A DNA stretch of 30,842 nt from CAZRZN01 sp964604565 (lineage in GTDB: Bacteria > Pseudomonadota > Alphaproteobacteria > Rhodobacterales > Rhodobacteraceae): positions 1 through 30,842 of the forward strand of contig CAZRZN010000023.1 in NCBI GenBank assembly GCA_964604565.1. Reading direction: 5' to 3'. Within the stretch, counting starts at the first letter, position 1. Each line of letters opens with the position of its first letter. Shown here piece by piece: positions 8,425 through 14,702 of the stretch. The position numbers were made by a program, and so were the translations under genes. The notes under the pieces are model-generated. The model made no database searches and was not told the origin of the DNA. It was given only the letters and a program-made list of their open reading frames with translations.

Positions 8425-8479
8425 CCGGTTCGAATCCGGCCGCGGGTACCAAGAAATCTCAACATATCGGTGAGGTCCG
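8425..8479 (+). repeat. 55-bp direct repeat, right copy (tRNA-Leu 3' fragment)
   Basis: Identical to 8270-8324 and starting exactly at the first base after the Ns. It contains only the last 27 bases of a tRNA-Leu gene. Read literally it is a tRNA 3' fragment, as left by an integrating element or by a second tandem tRNA copy hidden in the gap. Read technically it is an unmerged k-mer overlap. Confidence 0.95.
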
Positions 8480-8809
8480 ATTCGTTCATTCAGGAAACGG
8501 CCCAACAGGGGCATCCTGCAGCGGTGCGGGTCAGATTGGGCATCGGTGGAGGCTGTGGCAGGCCCCCTTGTTGACAGCAACACGGTCCTGCCGGGGCATA
8601 GTCGTGTCCGACGTCTCACCCAAAGCCGTGGTGCGGTCCTGATCTGCCTACCTCGCTGACGGTCGCAGGATGCCGGACAAACGCAAGCCTGGGCTGGAAA
8701 CTTTGTCTGCAGCGCGGCGCCTATGTCGAGTCTGATCTTGACGACAACCACGCGGAACATGGCCCGGCGCTGCACATGGCATCCCGTCAGCGCAAGAAAT
8801 TCACGAGCT
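8480..8809. other. Spacer between contig edge and metal-transport operon
   Basis: About 330 bases with no supported gene. It lies downstream of the operon's last gene, so it should contain that operon's terminator, but no stem followed by a T-run was found. No integrase fragment or insertion-sequence end is visible next to the tRNA repeat. Confidence 0.4.
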
Positions 8810-9682
8810 TCACCCAGCGTCGGCCAAGGCGGATATTTGGGCACGCATGATCCCGAGGAAGTCGCCGCTCTCTGGACGCGCCGCCAAGGGCGAAAAGACT
8901 ACGGGGCGCAAGCCCATCTGCTCGGCCCTTACAAGCGCCTCTGGCGGAGGCGCCGCCTCCCAGATCAACAGGCGTGCGCCGGTTTCTGCCGCCATGTCGT
9001 CAAGCGCCTGCCATTGCCCTTCATCGGGCATGGCACCCGCCTCCCATTCCAGTGCCGCAATCTCCAGCCCGTAGGCACGGGCGAAATACTGATAGCGGGG
9101 ATGGGTGGCAAGGATCGTCGTGCCCTGCAATCCGGCCAGAGTCTCGCGCGCCATTGCGTCGAGCGACCTCAGATCGTCGACAAGCGCGGACCGGGTGTCC
9201 GCCAAGGTGTCCCGCAGGGCCGGTATCCGCCGGTCCATCATGTCGGCCAGCGCCTCTGCCTGCCGGGCCGCCTGACCGAAATCAAGCCAGGTGTAGCTGG
9301 CGGTGCCGGTGTGCGAATGCTCGCCATCGGCGCCATGGCTATGGGTCACCGACCGCGTCGCTATCAGCGCATCTGCGAAACCCGTCGACGTGTCCACAAG
9401 GCGCGACCGGGGCAGCGATGTGCGGGCCGTCCACGTCGCGAACCCCGCCCCGTTCAGCGCGATGACGTCGGCCTGCTGGATGGCGGCAATGTCGGACAGT
9501 CCTGGGCGCCAGAACGATGGGTCGCTGTCATCAGGAACGGCAAACAACACATCGACGGCGCCCCCGCCAAGCCGCTCCGCCATCCAGGCCAGCGGATAGT
9601 TTACCGCGGCCACGACAGGCCGGTCCTGCGCCATGGCCGTGGAGGCGGCGCAAGCCGCGAGCAGCACGAGGCGTGCAAGCAT
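8810..9682 (-). CDS. ZnuA-like periplasmic metal-binding protein (cluster 9 family), divergent site
   Basis: 290 residues with a Sec signal peptide (cleavage likely after A-M-A, about residue 18). The fold signature is that of the Zn/Mn solute-binding proteins of ABC importers: D-P-S-F-W-R-P...D-I-A-A-I-Q-Q-A-D at 54-72, a flexible His-rich loop H-S-H-G-A-D-G-E-H-S-H at 114-124, W-L-D at 132-134, and A-T-H-P-R-Y-Q-Y-F at 192-200. Of the usual metal ligands, the first His is Ser56 here and the second (in the DPHxWLDP-like motif) is Tyr130; only His194 and Glu242 remain evident. Affinity or metal may therefore differ from classic ZnuA. Its start overlaps the preceding gene by one base (TGATG). 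No ZnuB or ZnuC partner is nearby. Confidence 0.85.
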   Translation of the reverse strand: MLARLVLLAACAASTAMAQDRPVVAAVNYPLAWMAERLGGGAVDVLFAVPDDSDPSFWRPGLSDIAAIQQADVIALNGAGFATWTARTSLPRSRLVDTSTGFADALIATRSVTHSHGADGEHSHTGTASYTWLDFGQAARQAEALADMMDRRIPALRDTLADTRSALVDDLRSLDAMARETLAGLQGTTILATHPRYQYFARAYGLEIAALEWEAGAMPDEGQWQALDDMAAETGARLLIWEAAPPPEALVRAEQMGLRPVVFSPLAARPESGDFLGIMRAQISALADAG

Positions 9683-10020
9683 CAGTTCGTCCCCCGCCCA
9701 TGCGCGATGTCGTCTGGCGTCAGCATCCAGTAGTCCGAATGCCCCTCGCTGACATCGACCTCGATCATCAGGCCGGTGGTTGCAGCGCCTTCCGGCAGTG
9801 TAAACTCTGTCAGCCCCTCGGCGCCGATCTCCAATCTCATGATCAGGGAGTTGTCCGCATTCAGAACCCGGATCGTCCCGTCCGTGGGCACTCGGCCAGA
9901 GGAAAATTTGCTTTCCACAGTCACCATCTCCCCGGTGACCGATGCAAAGACCCGCAGGTCATGCGCCGTGACCGGACCGGCCGCGGCGATGCTCAAGATA
10001 ATGGCTAGTGCGCGGATCAT
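9682..10020 (-). CDS. Small periplasmic NikL-like protein
   Basis: 112 residues: a signal peptide (cleavage probably after V-T-A, residue 19), then a beta-rich domain beginning H-D-L-R-V-F-A-S-V-T-G-E. This opening and the carboxypeptidase-regulatory-like pattern (charged opening strand, R-V-P-T-D-G-T-I-R-V-L-N-A-D, then E-G-H-S-D-Y-W near the end) resemble NikL. NikL is an accessory periplasmic component of some nickel ECF transporters. The C-terminal membrane segment often seen in NikL is absent. The ATG at 10020 overlaps the stop of the upstream gene as ATGA, so translational coupling supports this start over the longer frame from 10032. After cleavage the protein would begin with histidine. 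Assignment is by pattern only. Confidence 0.7.
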   Translation of the reverse strand: MIRALAIILSIAAAGPVTAHDLRVFASVTGEMVTVESKFSSGRVPTDGTIRVLNADNSLIMRLEIGAEGLTEFTLPEGAATTGLMIEVDVSEGHSDYWMLTPDDIAHGRGTN

Positions 10021-10781
10021 TCGGCACCCCAAGGTTCGAAATGGACCCAGATCACGGCGCCCAGTTCATGCGCCTTGTCTTCGCCTTCGAATTGCATCGG
10101 ATCTTCGGCCGTGTTCAGCGCGGCAAAGCCCCACCAGCCCGAGGTGGGCACCGCGTAGGTGAAGACACCGTTTTCGTCCGCCTTGATGGTCTGGGTGATC
10201 ATAAGGTCGGAAGGTGCGGCCGCGCTGCCGTCCTCATTATAGTATTCCACCTCGACCTCGGCATTCGCAACGGGGATGCCGTCCAGCTTCACCACACCTT
10301 GAAAGACGTTGCCCTCCCAAAGTGCAAAAGGTTTCGACAGCGGAACGATCTCTGTCTTGAGGCCCAGTTCGGCATCCCAACCCTCATCATCGCCATAGGC
10401 CGAAAGATAGGTCTTGGTGAAATGGGTGATGAAGGCGTCTTCCTCAGGCTCCCAATAGGGTTTCGGCGTCATCGCAAAGACATAGGTGCCGGGCCGCTCC
10501 AACCGGTATTCCGTGCTGTAGCCGACGTCCCCCATGACGGTCGTTTCCTCAAGGGTTTCCAGCAACGACGTCGTTTCGCCGTCGTGGGTGACGGTGAACT
10601 CCTCCGGCATTTCGAGCACCATGCCCAACCGTTCAAACGGATGCGAGAAGGACAGCGACAGCTCAACTGATCGCCCCTCTTCCTGGCTGATCATATTGTC
10701 CGAAGGGATGATCATGCCGTAATGCGCTGCGGCGGCGGTCGCGCTGGCGACAAGGGCGGCGGCTGTGAGGAAGGTCTTCAT
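10017..10781 (-). CDS. NikK-like / DUF4198 periplasmic protein
   Basis: 254 residues. The signal peptide M-K-T-F-L-T-A-A-A-L...A-A-A-A precedes a mature start H-Y-G-M-I-I-P-S-D-N-M, typical of the DUF4198/NikK family. That family accompanies nickel/cobalt ECF importers and TonB-linked metal uptake. The carboxy end (H-E-L-G-A-V-I-W-V-H-F-E-P) also matches the family. The domain around residues 170-235 looks like an Ig-like/transthyretin-like fold (V-K-L-D-G-I-P-V-A-N-A-E-V-E-V). The start at 10781 has GGAG six bases upstream; the frame continues upstream to 10937 but only through the end of the permease gene. It lies 40 bases after the permease stop and overlaps the next gene by four. Direct metal binding is inferred. 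Confidence 0.85.
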   Translation of the reverse strand: MKTFLTAAALVASATAAAAHYGMIIPSDNMISQEEGRSVELSLSFSHPFERLGMVLEMPEEFTVTHDGETTSLLETLEETTVMGDVGYSTEYRLERPGTYVFAMTPKPYWEPEEDAFITHFTKTYLSAYGDDEGWDAELGLKTEIVPLSKPFALWEGNVFQGVVKLDGIPVANAEVEVEYYNEDGSAAAPSDLMITQTIKADENGVFTYAVPTSGWWGFAALNTAEDPMQFEGEDKAHELGAVIWVHFEPWGAE

Positions 10782-10821
10782 CAGGGTCTCCGTTCCGGGT
10801 TCTCGATGGGTGTCCAAAAGA

Positions 10822-11976
10822 TCAAAGCGCGAGGATCCATGACACGAGCTTCGCTCCGTTTGCCGTGACGGCAAGGACAAGCCCTGCGGCAAGAAGCAGC
10901 GCGCAGGATAAAAGTAATACGAGTTCGGCACCGGCAAGTTTCACAATCGTGAAACGTCCCGCGCCAAGGCGTCGGGCGGTCGCCATCTCAGGGGCGCGCA
11001 AACTCCATGACAGGAACAGCGACAGGCCGATCGCCCCCATTGCGGCCACCCCGATGATGACTGTCACGGCGTCCAGAAGGGTCGCGATGCGAAAGATGCG
11101 GTCCACCAGCCCGCCGATGACCTCGGCCGGGACGGTCATCTGCACCGGGTTTTCGGGGTCAAGGTATCGCCCGCGGAGAATGGTGCCGGAGCGCGTATCA
11201 TTGGGCACAACAATCACCGCCGACAGGGGATATTCGCTGGCCGCGCCGTGAAAATGAAAGCTGTCGATGTTCTCGGGTGTGATGCGCTGGAACTCCGTGA
11301 TGGCGGCGTTGGCGGTCACGTTTCCGTCGGCATCCGCCGTCACCACATCATCATGCCCGTGCCCGATGCCCGCGATGACCCAAGCGGTTTTCACATCGGT
11401 AAAGACCGCTTCGTCGTCAGGCGTGCCGGTGGACGGCAGAACGCCGGTGATCTGCAATTCGAGCGGATAGATCCCGTCGAGGTCGAAAAGGTTCTCGGGC
11501 GAGGACACGACCGTATCGCCGGGGCCGAGGTCCAGCCGGTCCGCCACCTCTGCGCCCAGAACCGCTTCGCCCAGAATGGCGAACTGACGACCCCGGGCCA
11601 GGTCGAGGCCGCGAAAGTCGAAATAGTCCAGCGACGTGCCGACGATCCGGGCACCGTTGGTCTGGAAGGCCGTGTGCAGCGGGATCGGCAGTGCAAGGCC
11701 ACTGTCCCAGACCGCATCCTCTGCGCCGCGGGTCACCGGGGGTGCGCTATCTTCGGAGAAATAAACCGCGCTCATGACCAGATCGAGCTGGCTGCCCCGC
11801 GCGCCCAAAACCAGCGGGGTCGCCTCCGCCCGACGTGTCAGCGCCTCTTCGGAACCACGCAGCAGGGTCTGCGTCACCAGTGGCACCGCCAGGATCACTG
11901 CGCCGACAAGGATCAGAACAAGGCTGCGGACCCAAGTCCATCGCAGATGGGCAAAGGCGAGGAACAGCGCATTCAT
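10822..11976 (-). CDS. MacB/FtsX-type ABC transporter permease, short at the C-terminus
   Basis: 384 residues. An N-terminal membrane helix (about residues 15-36) is followed by a large periplasmic domain (about 40-285) with G-A-R-G-S-Q-L-D-L and G-T-P-D-D-E-A-V-F motifs. These place it with the permeases of PA4065 type (MacB/DevC-like) rather than with importers. Two further helices lie near 293-320 and 340-368, and the protein then stops. Family members normally have four helices; the last helix and the connecting loop are missing here. Its ATG overlaps the ATPase stop (ATGA). MacB-type transporters act as mechanotransducers or move substrates from the periplasm outward, so a classic import role is unlikely. 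A His/Asp-rich stretch G-H-G-H-D-D near residue 206 might bind metal. Confidence 0.85.
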   Translation of the reverse strand: MNALFLAFAHLRWTWVRSLVLILVGAVILAVPLVTQTLLRGSEEALTRRAEATPLVLGARGSQLDLVMSAVYFSEDSAPPVTRGAEDAVWDSGLALPIPLHTAFQTNGARIVGTSLDYFDFRGLDLARGRQFAILGEAVLGAEVADRLDLGPGDTVVSSPENLFDLDGIYPLELQITGVLPSTGTPDDEAVFTDVKTAWVIAGIGHGHDDVVTADADGNVTANAAITEFQRITPENIDSFHFHGAASEYPLSAVIVVPNDTRSGTILRGRYLDPENPVQMTVPAEVIGGLVDRIFRIATLLDAVTVIIGVAAMGAIGLSLFLSWSLRAPEMATARRLGAGRFTIVKLAGAELVLLLSCALLLAAGLVLAVTANGAKLVSWILAL

Positions 11977-12635
11977 GCCGCCTGCCTCATCGTGGCAAAG
12001 TCGATCACCCGGTCGAAACGGGGCAGCAGATCATGGTCGTGCGTGACGGCAAGAACCGTGGCGCCAAGATCGCGCGCCCGAGCGAACAGCAGGTCGAGGA
12101 TCACCTCCTTCGTCTGGGGGTCGAGATTGCCGGTGGCCTCGTCGGCGAGGATCAGCGCGGGCTGCGTGACCAGCGCCCGACATATCGCCACGCGTTGCTG
12201 CTCCCCACCGCTGAGCGCGCCGGGATGGCTCTTGAGCCGATGTGCGATGCCGCAGGCCTCGGCCAATTCCTGCGCGCGCGACCTTGCATCGCCGTCCAGC
12301 CGAAGGCCCGTGCCCACCCGATAGGGATAGAGAATATTCTCGAATGCGTTGAGATAGTCGACCAGCGCGAAGTTTTGAAAGATGAAGCCGATGTGCCGCG
12401 CGCGAAACCTGCGCCTGCCCCCGTCGTCCAGCGCGGACAGGTTCGTTCCGGCGACTTCAAGGTGCCCACGGTCTGCCCGGGACAGCCCGGCCACCAGGTT
12501 CAGGAGGGTCGTCTTGCCCGTGCCGCTGGGTCCTATGACACCGACACGCTCTGCGGGGGCCACCTCCATGACAGGCACATGAAGCGCGAAGCCGCCTGCC
12601 GGATAGGAAAACTCAAGGTCGCGCGCCGCAATCAA
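11973..12635 (-). CDS. ABC transporter ATP-binding protein (LolD/MacB type), TTG start
   Basis: 220 residues. Walker A is G-P-S-G-T-G-K-T at 35-42. The Q-loop lies in F-I-F-Q-N-F, the signature is L-S-G-G-E-Q-Q-R, and Walker B is A-L-I-L-A-D-E-A-T-G-N-L-D, with the switch His in V-T-H-D. The D-E-A-T-G-N-L-D form is typical of ATPases paired with FtsX-like permeases. No ATG fits: the frame upstream to 12833 is the shadow of the preceding gene. A TTG at 12635 has GAGGGGG seven bases upstream, matches the family start (M-I-A-A-R-D-L), and overlaps the previous stop codon as TTGA. It energises the permease encoded immediately downstream. Confidence 0.93.
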   Translation of the reverse strand: MIAARDLEFSYPAGGFALHVPVMEVAPAERVGVIGPSGTGKTTLLNLVAGLSRADRGHLEVAGTNLSALDDGGRRRFRARHIGFIFQNFALVDYLNAFENILYPYRVGTGLRLDGDARSRAQELAEACGIAHRLKSHPGALSGGEQQRVAICRALVTQPALILADEATGNLDPQTKEVILDLLFARARDLGATVLAVTHDHDLLPRFDRVIDFATMRQAA

Positions 12636-13216
12636 CTTTTGTCCCCCTCGTCCGGCGGCGGCGCGTCGGCATTTCGCTCCAGCGTGCCCGCGTCGGTGCG
12701 ATCGACATCCGTCAGGGTAAACCCGATGATTTTCCACGTGCCGGCCTCGGGCGCCATCACCAGATCTGCTGCGTAAGCATTGCCGCGCATATGCATGTGT
12801 TCGGAATGCCCCACCACGCCAAGAACCCGCCATCTGGCCTCTATGGTAACGGTGTTATCCTTCGGGCGCGCGCTCATGCCCAGCAGCGACACTTCGTGAA
12901 TCTCCTGATCGGGGTTCAGTCCGCCACCGGCCATCGCGCCGACCCGTTCGAGATAGAGTTGCTCCAGCGCCGGGCCGGTGACCACCTCGGCGAGCCGGTC
13001 GTAGATCGCCGCCTCGCCGGTCTCGCCGAACGCCTCATAAACATCGGCAAGCAGTCCGGGCAGGAGCAGCGGACTTTCGCGTGAAAATTCCAACGGTGAC
13101 ATGGCACCCGCCTCTGAGAGCGAAGCGGCGGAGTCCCGGGACGGGGCAAGAAACATCCACGCCCCGGCAGCGAGAGCGAAGAGCAACACAATGCCTGCGA
13201 TGATGTTTCTGTTCAT
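12632..13216 (-). CDS. Membrane-anchored protein of unknown function, first gene of the metal-ABC operon
   Basis: 194 residues. A single N-terminal hydrophobic helix (I-I-A-G-I-V-L-L-F-A-L-A-A-G-A-W-M-F, residues 5-22) acts as membrane anchor or uncleaved signal. The rest is expected in the periplasm. The region from about residue 60 to 170 alternates helix and strand (D-V-Y-E-A-F, then V-T-I-E-A-R-W-R-V-L-G-V-V-G-H, then A-D-L-V-M-A-P-E-A-G-T-W-K-I-I-G-F) in the order of an NTF2/Tim44-like fold, a tentative reading. A H-S-E-H-M-H-M-R motif near residues 139-146 contains three histidines within five residues and may bind metal. No strong Shine-Dalgarno sequence precedes the ATG. The frame is open far upstream (to 14254) but only with non-protein composition. 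It overlaps the ATPase gene by four bases. Confidence 0.78.
   Translation of the reverse strand: MNRNIIAGIVLLFALAAGAWMFLAPSRDSAASLSEAGAMSPLEFSRESPLLLPGLLADVYEAFGETGEAAIYDRLAEVVTGPALEQLYLERVGAMAGGGLNPDQEIHEVSLLGMSARPKDNTVTIEARWRVLGVVGHSEHMHMRGNAYAADLVMAPEAGTWKIIGFTLTDVDRTDAGTLERNADAPPPDEGDKS
12643..12649 (-). promoter_or_regulatory. Ribosome binding site fixing the TTG start of the ABC ATPase
   Basis: GAGGGGG on the minus strand, seven bases before the TTG at 12635. It lies inside the end of the preceding coding region, which supports a coupled, non-ATG start. Confidence 0.75.
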
Positions 13217-13892
13217 GGTGACCGGGACCGCGCTGTTCTTGTCGTGCAGAAGACTAATGTAATAACGCCGGACCTCAAGGCAGCCCGGCGGACACCCGTC
13301 TTGGGTCGCCCGATCGTTGGCAAAGACCGGTTCCTGCCCGACGGCGTGGTTGCCGGCTTTCGGCAAAGAGCTGTTGAGCTGTGGTTTGTGATCCGTCATC
13401 GGTCTGCGCCGCTTTCGGGGAGGGAGACAGGCCGGTGGGGTCATCCGCCTCGCAGGCAGCGAAAGAAAACGGACATGAAAGGGGCAGAATTGGCGCTTTG
13501 GTGGCCGGGGCCACATGCACGCGTCCGGTGGGGTGGGCAGCGAAAGGCATAGGGCCCTTGGGTTCTCAGGGATGCGAGCCTTAGGCCGGTTGCGGGATGT
13601 CGGGTCTGCCGGGCACCGAGTGGACAAGGTCGGTTTCTGGAAGGTCGCAAAGCCAACGATCGCACGGACCGGTCCTTTCAAGGGGTTCCATGACGCGAAA
13701 AAGGCATCCATGATACAGTCGAGGATAGCGCGAAGGTGGCGCGTTCCAGCGGGTGAGGGCGCGCCGTGGGTCCCGAACGACTTGGCAAAGACCGCGCATC
13801 TTCGGCAGGCTCGGCCCGCTGGCGGGGACACGGATTTGCGGCAGGACGCCATTTGCAACCTGTGCCAATGAAGGCCGAGAGGAGAATTGTGC
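13217..13892. other. Divergent spacer between metal operon and RTX acyltransferase gene
   Basis: About 675 bases with no supported gene. The frames crossing it on both strands are rich in Arg, Pro, Ala and Cys and lack start signals. It must hold the promoters of the minus-strand operon and of the plus-strand acyltransferase. No convincing -35/-10 pair was found by eye. Confidence 0.45.
13256..13266. promoter_or_regulatory. AT-rich element 40 bp upstream of the metal operon, possible Zur-like half-site
   Basis: AATGTAATAAC resembles one arm of the Zur operator (AATGTTATA...), in a locally AT-rich patch ahead of the operon's first ATG. The second arm is not evident, so this is only a candidate. 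Confidence 0.2.
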
Positions 13893-14441
13893 ATGGTCAA
13901 GACCGACAAGGAAACTGATAAAGTCGCCGATGAGGAAGTCCTGCGCCGTGTCGCGCAACTTCGCAGCGCGGTGCGCGAAACCTTCGGCTCTGTTGCGATG
14001 TCGATGATGGCGTTGCCGCGATATCGGCATCTCCCGGTCGGCGATCTGCAAAATCTGATCTTGGAGCCGTTGATCCGCGACCGTATTTCACTGGCAAGAA
14101 AAGCCTCCGACGAGGGGCCGTTGGCGGATATTGCGGGTATGGCCATCTGGGCCAGCGTGAGCGACGAAGTCGACACAAAAATCCGCGAGCAGATTGCAGA
14201 GGGTGTCTTTCCGATCCGGCTGGGCGCAGAAGAATGGACCAGCGGAAAGATCAACTGGCTGTTTGATGTGCTCGCACCTGATCAGACATCGGTCGCGTCG
14301 GTGATTTCCAATTTCAGGCAGCTGGCGAAGGAGGGAGAATTGCGACTGCATCCCTTGGTGACGCGCCTTGTGGACAAGGAAACGCTGGAAAAGCTGGGCG
14401 CAAGGGCAATGCGGTCCTCCGAAAAGGCAGATCCGGACTGA
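13893..14441 (+). CDS. Toxin-activating lysine acyltransferase (HlyC/RtxC family)
   Basis: 182 residues. HlyC-type enzymes transfer a fatty acyl group from acyl-carrier protein to internal lysines of an RTX protoxin in the cytoplasm before type I export. The protein carries the family core: L-P-R-Y-R-H-L-P-V-G-D-L-Q-N at 41-54, with His46 at the place of catalytic His23 of E. coli HlyC; G-M-A-I-W-A-S-V-S at 82-90; and A-E-E-W-T-S-G at 112-118, followed by F-D-V-L-A-P with Asp125 at the place of HlyC Asp92. The ATG at 13893 follows GAGAGGAG with about eight bases between. A TTG two codons earlier is less likely. The natural partner is the giant RTX gene 2.3 kb downstream, but a convergent regulator gene lies between, unlike the classical hlyCABD order. 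No hlyB or hlyD is in the window. Confidence 0.92.
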   Translation: MVKTDKETDKVADEEVLRRVAQLRSAVRETFGSVAMSMMALPRYRHLPVGDLQNLILEPLIRDRISLARKASDEGPLADIAGMAIWASVSDEVDTKIREQIAEGVFPIRLGAEEWTSGKINWLFDVLAPDQTSVASVISNFRQLAKEGELRLHPLVTRLVDKETLEKLGARAMRSSEKADPD

Positions 14442-14646
14442 CAGGACGGCAGAGCGCGGCAGTTGATGCCTGAAGGACGCGCCGCCCCGGACCCTGACAG
14501 GAGTTCGGCTGGGCGCGCTATTCCTGAGGCCCCCGGCGTTTTGCAAGAAAGGGATACGCGCTGTCCTGCAGGATACTGGCGCCACGCTCATAGGCCGGTT
14601 TCACCGATTGCGTATCACTCCGCTGGCCCGAACCCGTGGCGATGGG

Positions 14647-14680
14647 CAAAGGTCTCTTCGGGCCGTCGTCTGAACCTTTG
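14647..14680. terminator. Possible bidirectional hairpin between convergent acyltransferase and regulator genes
   Basis: CAAAGGT (14647-14653) pairs with ACCTTTG (14674-14680) around a 20-nt loop that could pair partly within itself. It lies about 20 bases beyond the regulator's stop on the minus strand. There is no clear T-run. Confidence 0.3.
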
Positions 14681-14702
14681 AGGCAGGCCGAGCATGACAG
14701 GC

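Noticed and set aside
8425..8451. Second tRNA-Leu gene
   Set aside because: Only the 3' 27 bases are present after the gap. The 5' part is undetermined, so it cannot be called a gene.
7654..8844. 396-codon minus-strand frame running through the Ns
   Set aside because: It is antisense to the TPR gene and the tRNA and crosses undetermined bases. The P-R-P-D-S-N-R type peptide is the usual false translation of a tRNA 3' half.
13275..14051. Minus-strand frames in the spacer ahead of the acyltransferase
   Set aside because: Arg/Pro/Ala-rich composition, no start signals, and partly antisense to the acyltransferase gene.
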